DNA from: Aquidulcibacter paucihalophilus
Lineage (GTDB): Bacteria > Pseudomonadota > Alphaproteobacteria > Caulobacterales > Caulobacteraceae
NCBI GenBank assembly: GCA_030285985.1
Contig: CP127384.1
Location: 2,716,501 to 2,780,500, forward strand
Direction of reading: 5' to 3'
DNA: 64,000 nt
How positions within the stretch are numbered: the stretch's first letter is position 1; every line of letters starts with the position of its first letter. Of this stretch, positions 56,867 to 64,000 are shown one piece after another. Position numbers and translations under genes: made by a program. A model generated the notes under the pieces. That model was not told the origin of the DNA. It saw only the letters and a list, made by a program, of their open reading frames with translations, and searched no databases.

Positions 56867-57880
56867 TCAGGCCGCCTCGCCGCGCTGTTCCAGCCGCGCC
56901 TCGGCCTCGCGGACGGCGTCCACGGCCCGGTCGACCACGTCCAGACCCGCGCCGGCCGGGATGGACTCGACCGTCAGGATGCGGCGGAAAGCCCGGGCGC
57001 CGGGGCGGCCGTGCATCAGGCCAAGCATGTGCCGGGTCATGGCCGGCAGAAGCACGCCCTCCTCCAGCCGCGCGGCCAGATAGGGGCGGTAGCGATCGAT
57101 GGCCGCATAGGCGTCCACGTCCGGCGTCGCGGCCCCATAGAGGCGGCGGTCGGCCTGACCGAGTATGGCCGGCTCATGATAGGCGGCCCGGCCCATCATG
57201 ACGCCGTCCAGCGACACCCCGTCGCTGACGTCGAGATGGGCCTCGGCCTCGTCCAGCGAGGTGATGCCGCCGTTGATCGAGATCGAAAGATGGGGCCGCT
57301 CGCGCTTCAGACGCCGCACCAGCGCGTAGTCGAGGGGCGGCACGTCGCGGTTCTCTTTCGGCGACAGGCCCTTCAACCAGGCCATGCGGGCGTGGACGAT
57401 AAAGTCCTCAATCCCGACGGCAGCGCAGGCGTCGACGGTGGCGAACAGCGAGACCTGCGGGTCCTGGTCGTCGACGCCGATGCGGCATTTGACGGTGGCG
57501 GGCACGGAGACCGCTTCCTTGATCGCGGCCATACAGTCGGCGACCAGTCCGGGCTCGCGCATCAGGCAGGCACCGAACCGGCCCGACTGGACCCGGTCGG
57601 AGGGGCAGCCGACGTTCAGATTGATCTCGTCATAGCCAAAGGCCTCGCCGATCCGCGCGGCCTCGGCCAGCTGGGCCGGGTCCGAGCCGCCCAGCTGCAG
57701 GGCCACGGGATGTTCGACGGCGTCGAAGCCCAGCAAACGCTGCTGGTCGCCGTGCAGCACCGCCGGAGCGGTCACCATCTCGGTATAGAGCAGGGCCTCG
57801 GCCGTCAGGGCGCGATGGAACGCCCGGCAGTGCCGGTCGGTCCAGTCCATCATGGGCGCGATCGAGAGACGGCGGTTCAT
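56867..57880 (-). CDS. dusA: tRNA dihydrouridine(20/20a) synthase DusA
   Basis: A 337-aa flavin-dependent tRNA-modifying enzyme: TIM barrel (SIAPMMDWTDRHCRAFHR), FMN-binding sites, catalytic Cys in NLNVGCPSDRVQSG and the C-terminal helical domain. MMDWTDRHCR and ARMAWLKGLSPKENR are DusA-specific. ATG 57880. It is upstream of, and on the same strand as, nothing else close; the kef gene lies 41 bp away, stop to start, on the same strand. Confidence 0.95.
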   Translation of the reverse strand: MNRRLSIAPMMDWTDRHCRAFHRALTAEALLYTEMVTAPAVLHGDQQRLLGFDAVEHPVALQLGGSDPAQLAEAARIGEAFGYDEINLNVGCPSDRVQSGRFGACLMREPGLVADCMAAIKEAVSVPATVKCRIGVDDQDPQVSLFATVDACAAVGIEDFIVHARMAWLKGLSPKENRDVPPLDYALVRRLKRERPHLSISINGGITSLDEAEAHLDVSDGVSLDGVMMGRAAYHEPAILGQADRRLYGAATPDVDAYAAIDRYRPYLAARLEEGVLLPAMTRHMLGLMHGRPGARAFRRILTVESIPAGAGLDVVDRAVDAVREAEARLEQRGEAA

Positions 57881-57921
57881 CGGGCGCGGGCTCTACACCA
57901 AAGCGGGCGCGGACGCGACTG

Positions 57922-59778
57922 TCAGGCCTCGGCCCTTTCGCGCTCGTCCTCGTCCTCCAGCACCTCGGCTGCCTCCTCGTTGAGCGCCTGGCCCTCGCGG
58001 CGGGGTTTGACGTAGGGGGCGGGCTGGGGCGTGGCGATGTTGCCGCGCATCAGGGAGCGTCCGGCCTGGAGCCCGCCGGAGAGCTGGAGGGTGAACCGCT
58101 CCTCGTCGCGGCGGCGGACGTCCTCGATGGTTTCGCGCGCCTCCTCGTCGGAGAAGCCGAGGTCGATCAGCACCTGATGGCCGAAGACCAGGGCGCTCTC
58201 GAAGGTCTCGCGCAGCTGATACTCCACCCCGGCCTCGACCAGACGCATGGAGTGGCCGCGGTCGAAGGCGCGGACGAACAGCTTGGTCAGGGGGAATTCG
58301 GCCTTGACCAGTTCGACGATGCGGTCGGCGACCTCCGGCTTGTCGACGCAGACGAGGATGGTCTCGGCACCCTCCGCTCCGGAAGCGCGCAACACATCCA
58401 GGCGCGAGCCATCGCCATAGAAGACCTTGAACCCGAAATTGCCGGCGGCCTGGATCATCTCGACATCCATGTCGATGATCGAGACGTCGACATCTCGGGC
58501 CAGCAGGGGCTGGGACACGACCTGGGCGAAGCGGCCGAAGCCAATGATCAGCACGCGTTCGCGCAGGTTGTCGGCGCGGTCTACGCCTTCGGCGTCGTCG
58601 GGCGACAGGGCCTCGTTCGGGCGCAGCCGGTCGGCCAGCATGACGCGGAGCGGGGTCAGGGCCATGGACAGGATGACCACGGCCGAGAGGATGGCGGCGG
58701 TGCGGGCGTCGAACAGGCCGGCGGCGAAGGCGGTGGAATAGAGGACGAAGGCGAACTCGCCGCCCTCGCCCATCAGGGCGGCGCGCAGAAGGCCCTCGCC
58801 GTGCTTCTGGCGGATACGGGCCACGGCGTAGACCGCGACCATCTTGGCGGACATGAAGGCGGCCAGCCCGCCCAGCACCCAGGCCCAGTCGGCGATGACC
58901 ACGCGCAGGTCGAGCGACATGCCGACACTGAGGAAGAACAGGCCCAGCAGCAGACCGCGGAAGGGTTCGACGTCGGCCTCGAGCTGGTGGCGGAAGGTCG
59001 ATTCCGACAGCAGCACGCCGGCGAGGAAGGCACCCATGGCCATCGACAGGCCACCGAGGTTCATCGCGTAAGCCGCCCCCAGCACAACGAACAGGGCGCC
59101 CATGGTCATCACCTCGCGGCCGCCGTAGCGGGCCAGAAGGCGGAAGAAGGGGTTCACGATCCAGCGGCCGGCGACATAGACCCCGGCCACGGCGGCGATG
59201 GCCAGGCCGATGGTCAGCCAGATCGGATAGCCGGTCTCGACCGAGGAGCCGTAGGCACCCGCCAGCACCGCCACCAGCGCCAGCAGCGGCACGATGGCCA
59301 GGTCCTCGAACAGCAGGATGGAGACCACGCGCTGCCCCCCGGGTTCGACGTTCTCGTTCCGCTCCTGCAGCAGCTGCATGACGATGGCGGTCGACGAAAG
59401 GGCGAAGCCGAAGCCGGCGATCAGGGCGGCGTACCAAGCCAGCCCGGCCGCCATGGCGATGCCGGTCAGCAGCAGGGCGCAGGCGATCACCTGCACGGCC
59501 CCGAGGCCGAAGATCTCCTTGCGCAGGCTCCACAGCCGGGCGGGCCGCATCTCAAGGCCGATGATGAACAGGAACATGACGACGCCGAACTCGGCGACGT
59601 GCAGCACGGACTGGGGGTCACGCACCACGCCGAGCGCGGAGGGTCCGATCAGCAGGCCGGCGGCCAGATAGCCGAGCACGGCGCCGAGGCCGAAGCGGCG
59701 GAACAGGGTGGCGGCGACGACCATGGCCGCCAGCAGCGCCACCGCGTGGCCCAGTCCCATGCTGGTCGTCTCGTGCAT
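57922..59778 (-). CDS. CPA2-family monovalent cation:proton antiporter (KefB/KefC-like)
   Basis: A 618-aa protein with about 12 helices (GLGHAVALLAAMVVAATLFRR...) followed by a cytoplasmic RCK/TrkA-N domain (VLIIGFGRFAQVVSQPLLARDVDVSIIDMD, GDGSRLDVLRASG) and a helical C-terminus. KefB/C are K+/H+ antiporters gated by glutathione in E. coli; whether this one responds to glutathione is not shown by the sequence. Start ATG 59778 has GGGGACGCGAG upstream; the longer frame has no family N-terminus. Confidence 0.92.
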   Translation of the reverse strand: MHETTSMGLGHAVALLAAMVVAATLFRRFGLGAVLGYLAAGLLIGPSALGVVRDPQSVLHVAEFGVVMFLFIIGLEMRPARLWSLRKEIFGLGAVQVIACALLLTGIAMAAGLAWYAALIAGFGFALSSTAIVMQLLQERNENVEPGGQRVVSILLFEDLAIVPLLALVAVLAGAYGSSVETGYPIWLTIGLAIAAVAGVYVAGRWIVNPFFRLLARYGGREVMTMGALFVVLGAAYAMNLGGLSMAMGAFLAGVLLSESTFRHQLEADVEPFRGLLLGLFFLSVGMSLDLRVVIADWAWVLGGLAAFMSAKMVAVYAVARIRQKHGEGLLRAALMGEGGEFAFVLYSTAFAAGLFDARTAAILSAVVILSMALTPLRVMLADRLRPNEALSPDDAEGVDRADNLRERVLIIGFGRFAQVVSQPLLARDVDVSIIDMDVEMIQAAGNFGFKVFYGDGSRLDVLRASGAEGAETILVCVDKPEVADRIVELVKAEFPLTKLFVRAFDRGHSMRLVEAGVEYQLRETFESALVFGHQVLIDLGFSDEEARETIEDVRRRDEERFTLQLSGGLQAGRSLMRGNIATPQPAPYVKPRREGQALNEEAAEVLEDEDERERAEA

Positions 59779-59939
59779 CTCGCGTCCCCTGCGGCGTCGC
59801 TGGATAGTGGGGGGAGATGCGTCGATGCGCCACCCCGGGCCCCGTGATCCGCCGTCAGACTTCGTCAGAACTGCGCGCCACAGTTTCGCCAGAGGCCGGG
59901 CGGCCTCATGGGGATCACACAACCAAGGGGAGACGCGCG

Positions 59940-61802
59940 ATGTCGAAACGTCCGTTGAAACAGACCCTCGTCGGGCTGGTCAGCCTGGCCCTGGCCGCGC
60001 CGATGGCACCCCTGCCGGTGATGGCCCAGGAGGGCCGGCCGATCGATCCCGACAAGCCGTCGGACGGCGTCGTCTCCCCCGCCGCCTGTCAGGTGTTCGG
60101 CTTTACCCTGCCGGAAGACCGGGCCGCGACGACCTATGCCGCGCGCAGCGGCGGCGTGCCGATGTATGCGCCGCCGCCACCCCCGCCGCCGCCTCCGCCC
60201 CCGCCGCCAGGCGCGGCCGCTGCGGAAATGAACGACGTCGTCGTCACCGGGAGCCGGGTTCCCGGCGGGTCAGTGGTCACCGCGTCGCCGGTGATTTCCG
60301 GCGGCGTCATCGCGCCCAACGCGCCGCCGCCCGGGATCATCGCGCCGCCCCGCCCCGTCGACACCGAACGCTATCCCGACGCCACGCCCAACCCGGTGCG
60401 CCGCGTCGCCGACGAGCCGGTCTCGACCTTCTCGATCGACGTGGACACGGCCAGCTATTCAAATGTCCGGCGCTTCATCGACGAGGGCCGCGCCCCGCCG
60501 GCGGACTCGGTCCGGGTCGAGGAGCTGATCAACTATTTCGACTATGGCTATGACCGGCCGACCTCGGCGACCCAGCCGTTCGCCATCACTACGGCGGTGA
60601 CGGACTCACCCTGGGCACCGGGGCGGCAGATCGTCCATGTCGCCCTGCAGGGCTATGAACTGCCCGAAGCCGAGCGCCGGCCGCTGAACCTGACCTTCCT
60701 CGTCGACGTATCCGGCTCGATGAGCAGCCCGGACAAGCTGGCCCTGGCGCAGAAGTCGATGAACCTGATCATCGACCGGCTGCGGCCGCAGGACACGGCG
60801 GCGGTGACCTTCTACGCCGAGGGAGCGGGCACGCGGCTGGCCCCGACGCCGGGCGACCAGAAGCTGAAGCTGCGCTGCGCCGTGGCCAGTCTGTACGCCT
60901 CGGGCGGCACGGCCGGCGCGACCGGCATGACCAATGCCTATGACCAGGCGCAGGCCAATTTCGCCCGCGACCGGGTCAACCGGATCCTGATGTTCACGGA
61001 CGGCGACTTCAACGTCGGCGTCACCGACAACCTGCGCCTCGAGGACTATGTCGAGGCCAGGCGGGAAACCGGCATCTATCTGTCGGTCTATGGCTTCGGG
61101 CGCGGCAACTACCAGGACGCGCGGATGCAGACGATCGCCCAGGCCGGCAACGGGACGGCGGCCTATGTCGACGACCTGAACGAGGCGCGCCGGCTGTTCG
61201 GTCCGGCGTTTGACCGGGGGGCCTTCCCCATCGCCGACGACGTCAAGATCCAGGTCGAGTTCAACCCGGCGCGGGTCAGCGAATACCGGCTGATCGGCTA
61301 TGAGACCCGGCTGCTCAACGAGGCCGATTTCAACAACGACCGCGTCGACGCCGGCGAGGTCGGATCCGGTGCCTCGGTGACGGCGCTGTACGAGATCACC
61401 CCGGTCGGCGGCCCCAGCCAGATGGGTGAGCGGCGCTATCCCGAGAACCGCAACAGCCTCGGCGTCGGCGGCGGCGATCCGGACGGCGAGGTCGGCTTCG
61501 TGCAGGTCCGCTTCAAACTGCCGGGCGAGCGGGACTCGCGCCTGATGCAACGGGTGCTGGCGAATGCGCCCAACCCGGGTGCCGCGCGGGCGCAGCCGCC
61601 GGAAAGCACCCGCTGGGCCATCGCCGTGGCCGCCTTCGGCCAGCGGCTGCGCGGCGACCCCTGGCTCGGCGACGGCTTCGACTGGGACGCCGTGCTGCAG
61701 CTGGCGCAGGGCGCGCGCGGCGAGGACCCTTACGGTGAACGGGCCGAGTTCGTGCAGATCGTCCGGGCGGCCCAGGGGTTGCCGGCGCGGGCGGTGCCGT
61801 AG
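59940..61802 (+). CDS. secreted VWA-domain protein with poly-proline and TonB-box-like segment
   Basis: A 620-aa exported protein (signal MSKRPLKQTLVGLVSLALAAPMAPL). Residues 78-90 are 13 consecutive Pro. Residues 98-107 (MNDVVVTGSRV) match the DVVVTGSR box normally found at the N-terminus of TonB-dependent receptors. The VWA N-terminal domain starts near residue 165 (FSIDVDTASYSNVRRF) and the VWA domain has an intact MIDAS (D256-V-S-G-S260) plus FTDGDFNVG. The C-terminus matches the YfbK family (DUF3520 region). ATG 59940 with GGGGAGACG upstream. Divergent from kef. Cell-surface or periplasmic location. Confidence 0.88.
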   Translation: MSKRPLKQTLVGLVSLALAAPMAPLPVMAQEGRPIDPDKPSDGVVSPAACQVFGFTLPEDRAATTYAARSGGVPMYAPPPPPPPPPPPPPGAAAAEMNDVVVTGSRVPGGSVVTASPVISGGVIAPNAPPPGIIAPPRPVDTERYPDATPNPVRRVADEPVSTFSIDVDTASYSNVRRFIDEGRAPPADSVRVEELINYFDYGYDRPTSATQPFAITTAVTDSPWAPGRQIVHVALQGYELPEAERRPLNLTFLVDVSGSMSSPDKLALAQKSMNLIIDRLRPQDTAAVTFYAEGAGTRLAPTPGDQKLKLRCAVASLYASGGTAGATGMTNAYDQAQANFARDRVNRILMFTDGDFNVGVTDNLRLEDYVEARRETGIYLSVYGFGRGNYQDARMQTIAQAGNGTAAYVDDLNEARRLFGPAFDRGAFPIADDVKIQVEFNPARVSEYRLIGYETRLLNEADFNNDRVDAGEVGSGASVTALYEITPVGGPSQMGERRYPENRNSLGVGGGDPDGEVGFVQVRFKLPGERDSRLMQRVLANAPNPGAARAQPPESTRWAIAVAAFGQRLRGDPWLGDGFDWDAVLQLAQGARGEDPYGERAEFVQIVRAAQGLPARAVP

Positions 61803-61810
61803 ATCAGTTT

Positions 61811-61965
61811 CCTTCTCCCCTTGGGAGAAGGTGGCCCGAAGGGCCGGATGTGGGTCGGCAGGTTGAAGCGGCGAAGCCGCCCCGGGACGGCCGACCCACA
61901 CCCTTTCGCCTTGCCGATCGCTTCGCTCCCGGAGGCTCAAGCCCTCTCCCAATGGGAGAGGGAAA
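61811..61965. repeat. intergenic compound palindromic repeat
   Basis: A 155-bp element bounded by CTTCTCCCCTTGGGAG and CTCTCCCAATGGGAGAGGG. It contains further hairpins (GGCCCGAAGGGCC; TGTGGGTCGGC / GCCGACCCACA; GGCGGCTTCGCCGC on the minus strand). It lies between the VWA and the YcaQ-like genes. Confidence 0.75.
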
Positions 61966-61981
61966 GCGGCATTGTTGTCCC

Positions 61982-63172
61982 GTGACCGACACCCTCTCCC
62001 CGAAGACCGCCCGCCGCATCGCCCTGGCCGCCCAAGGGTTCGGGCGCGCGCAGCCCGCCGCCCCCGGCCGCAGCCATGTTCGCGACGTCGCCCGGCGGCT
62101 GGGCGTGATCCAGATCGACAGCGTCAACGTCGTCACCCGCACCCACTATCTGCCCGGCTTCTCGCGGCTGGGGGACTATCCGCGCGAGGCGCTGGAGACC
62201 GAGGCCTGGGGGACGCGGCGGGGGCTGTTCGAATACTGGGGGCATGAGGCCTCGTTGCTGCCGCTGGAGCTGCAGCCGCTGCTGCGCTGGCGGATGGAGC
62301 GGGCGAAGGACGGGGCCATGTGGACCGGCCTGTCCCGCTTCGGGCGCGAGAAGGCCGACTATATCGAAGGGGTGCTGGCCGAGATCGAACGGCGCGGACC
62401 GGTGACCGGCGGCGACTTCGCGACCGGACCTCGCGGCGCGCCCGGCTGGTGGTCTTGGTCGGACGGCAAGCGGGCGCTGGAGTGGCTGTTCTGGGCCGGG
62501 CTGATCACCACGAAGACGCGCAACGGTTTCGAGCGCGTCTATGACCTGACCGAACGCGCCCTGCCCGCGCGGATCGTCGACCTGCCGACGCCGACCGAGG
62601 CCGAAGCGCAGCGGGAGCTGGTGCTTATCTCGGCGCGGGCCATGGGCGTGGCAACGGCGGCGGACCTGCGCGACTATTTCCGCCTGCCGCTGGCCGATGC
62701 GCGGGAGCGGGTGGCGGAACTGGTCGAGGCCGGCGAGCTGACGCCCGTCGCGGTCAAGGGCTGGCGGCAGCCGGCGTATCTGGCGGCGGGCGCGAAGACG
62801 CCGCGCAAGGTGACGGGCTCCGCCCTGCTGTCGCCGTTCGACAATCTGATCTGGACCCGTGACCGCACCGAGCGGCTGTTCGGAGTCAAGGTGCGGCTGG
62901 AGATCTACACCCCCGCCCACAAGCGGGCGCACGGCTACTATGTCCTGCCCTTCCTCGAGGACGAGGCGATCACGGCGCGGGTCGATCTGAAGTCCGACCG
63001 CAAGGCGGGCGTTCTGCTGGTGCAGGCGGCCTGGCGCGAGCCGGATGCGACGCCGGAAACCGCCGCGCGGCTGGCGGTCGAGCTGCGGCGGATGGCGGGA
63101 TGGCTGGGGCTGGCGGAGGTCGAGGTCGTCGGGAAGGGGGACCTGGCGGAGGCGCTGAAGGGGGCGCTCTAA
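61982..63172 (+). CDS. YcaQ/AlkX-type winged-helix DNA glycosylase
   Basis: A 396-aa protein of the crosslink-repair glycosylase family (YcaQ, AlkZ/AlkX): three winged-helix modules and a C-terminal beta barrel. The catalytic QxD motif is at Q44-I-D46 (GVIQIDSVNVV), and RTHYLPGFSRLG, WGHEASLLP follow as in the family. These enzymes unhook interstrand crosslinks or excise bulky alkylation. GTG start 61982 directly after the repeat; no obvious Shine-Dalgarno. Assignment is firm, activity inferred. Confidence 0.9.
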   Translation: MTDTLSPKTARRIALAAQGFGRAQPAAPGRSHVRDVARRLGVIQIDSVNVVTRTHYLPGFSRLGDYPREALETEAWGTRRGLFEYWGHEASLLPLELQPLLRWRMERAKDGAMWTGLSRFGREKADYIEGVLAEIERRGPVTGGDFATGPRGAPGWWSWSDGKRALEWLFWAGLITTKTRNGFERVYDLTERALPARIVDLPTPTEAEAQRELVLISARAMGVATAADLRDYFRLPLADARERVAELVEAGELTPVAVKGWRQPAYLAAGAKTPRKVTGSALLSPFDNLIWTRDRTERLFGVKVRLEIYTPAHKRAHGYYVLPFLEDEAITARVDLKSDRKAGVLLVQAAWREPDATPETAARLAVELRRMAGWLGLAEVEVVGKGDLAEALKGAL

Positions 63173-63175
63173 CCC

Positions 63176-63315
63176 GCTATCGTCATTCCGGGCGAAGCGT
63201 AGCGGAGACCCGGAACCCAGCGGCGCGCGAGAGCGCGAAGCTGTCGCGGACAGTTTGCCCAAGAAGATCGCCTTCGGCGCCGCTGGGTTCCGGCCTTCGC
63301 CGGAATGACGATAGC
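63176..63315. repeat. palindromic intergenic repeat R1, copy 3
   Basis: A 140-bp element with the GCTATCGTCATTCCGG terminus and inverse (one mismatch region AGCAGG outside), and inner AACCCAGCGG / CCGCTGGGTT arms. It fills the gap between the YcaQ-like and ALDH stops. Confidence 0.85.
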
Positions 63316-63327
63316 AGGGGGTGTGCT

Positions 63328-64000
63328 CTAGAGGTCGAACTTCACCCCCTGCGCCAGCGGCAGGTCCCGGCTGAAGTTCACGGTCTGGGTCTGGCGACGC
63401 ATATAGGCCTTCCAGGCGTCCGAGCCGCTCTCGCGGCCGCCGCCGGTGTCCTTCTCGCCGCCGAAGGCCCCGCCGATCTCGGCACCCGAGGGGCCGATGT
63501 TGACGTTGGCGATGCCGCAGTCAGAGCCCCAGGCGGAGAGGAAGGCTTCGGCCTCGCGGACGCTGTCGGTGAAGACGCAGGAGCTCAGGCCCTGGGGCAC
63601 GGCGTTCTGCATGGCGACGGCTGCGTCGAAGTCCGACCAGGTCAGGACATAGAGGATGGGGGCGAAGGTCTCGTGCTGCACCACCGCGCTCTGGGCCGGC
63701 ATGCGGACGATGGCGGGGCGGACGTAGACGCCGTCACGGTCGACGCGGTCGCCGCCGACAACGATCCGGCCGCCCTGTTCAACGGCCTGCGCCAGCGCCA
63801 TGTCGAAGCCGTGCGCCGAAGCCTCGTCGATCAGCGGGCCGATCAGGATGCCGTCTCCGCGCGGGTCGCCGACGGGCAGGGTTTGATAGGCGGCGGCCAG
63901 ACGGGCGACGAGGGCGTCGGCGATGCTCTCGTGCACCAGCAGGCGACGCAGGGTGGTGCAGCGCTGGCCGGCGGTGCCGACGGCCGAGAAGGCGATGGCG
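63328..64000 (-). CDS. aldehyde dehydrogenase (partial; 5' end outside window)
   Basis: The C-terminal 220 or so residues of an NAD(P)-dependent aldehyde dehydrogenase. The catalytic Cys is in [13 protein letters not shown] at the very edge of the window; [22 protein letters not shown] and [21 protein letters not shown] are conserved motifs. The last motif is typical of the ALDH7/antiquitin (alpha-aminoadipic semialdehyde dehydrogenase) group. Start and N-terminal half are missing. Stop is 12 bp from repeat R1 copy 3. Confidence 0.92.
   Translation of the reverse strand, partial: AIAFSAVGTAGQRCTTLRRLLVHESIADALVARLAAAYQTLPVGDPRGDGILIGPLIDEASAHGFDMALAQAVEQGGRIVVGGDRVDRDGVYVRPAIVRMPAQSAVVQHETFAPILYVLTWSDFDAAVAMQNAVPQGLSSCVFTDSVREAEAFLSAWGSDCGIANVNIGPSGAEIGGAFGGEKDTGGGRESGSDAWKAYMRRQTQTVNFSRDLPLAQGVKFDL

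Overview
The window is GC-rich DNA (codons strongly G/C-ending) from an alphaproteobacterium, most likely a Caulobacterales member such as Brevundimonas. The reasons are CarD, a holdfast-anchor-like cluster (HfaA/HfaB, CsgG-type), a LOV-HTH photoreceptor, tandem S46 peptidases, frequent GTG starts and ATGA/GTGA gene overlaps, and abundant intergenic palindromic repeats. I see no rRNA, tRNA, prophage, insertion sequence or CRISPR array. It reads as ordinary chromosome with dense genes on both strands; the ALDH gene at the right edge is cut by the window end.

Layout: 1-7 kb holds carD with its terminator, a PadR-regulated membrane gene with a perfect 28-bp operator, a lipoprotein cytochrome c, rpmB, an M1-type metallopeptidase and a transglutaminase-like protein. 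6.7-14 kb is a signalling block: a lone receiver, a very large hybrid kinase ending in an EAL domain, a second receiver, a TadE/G-like pseudopilus protein and a LOV-LuxR blue-light transcription factor. 14-20.5 kb has an HNH nuclease, a TRIC channel coupled to an AlkA-like glycosylase, and three tandem cupin/JmjC-like oxygenase genes. Each of the three carries its own copy of what looks like a leaderless promoter; gluQ follows. 20.5-29.7 kb has PPK2, a serine beta-lactamase-like enzyme, an extensin-like protein, a cold-shock protein, an EamA transporter, an HTH/small-protein operon, a GIY-YIG gene between two copies of one repeat, and uvrB.

29.8-38.7 kb has a PEP-mutase-like enzyme, ogt, a membrane protein/XRE pair with tandem operator repeats, a three-repeat secreted protein, and a four-gene minus-strand cluster. 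That cluster encodes two CsgG-family proteins, an HfaA-like protein and a secreted protein with four 46-residue repeats, and resembles a surface-fibre or holdfast export system. 38.8-48 kb has two small proteins, an enoyl-CoA hydratase, a MacAB-like three-gene exporter and two S46 peptidases in tandem. 48-64 kb has pgsA, carbonic anhydrase, uvrC, a NUDIX protein, a 26-codon membrane microprotein coupled to a pteridine-reductase-like SDR and folB, dusA, a Kef antiporter, a VWA protein with a poly-proline/TonB-box-like segment, a YcaQ-like glycosylase and an aldehyde dehydrogenase. DNA repair is unusually well represented (uvrB, uvrC, ogt, AlkA-like, YcaQ-like, two further nucleases).

The signals least explained by known genes are six ~100-130 bp elements whose perfect inverted-repeat arms are themselves heptad arrays (GGTGRTT)n and which sit flush against, or supply, stop codons; the triplicated oxygenase/promoter units; and the double-CsgG amyloid-like cluster.
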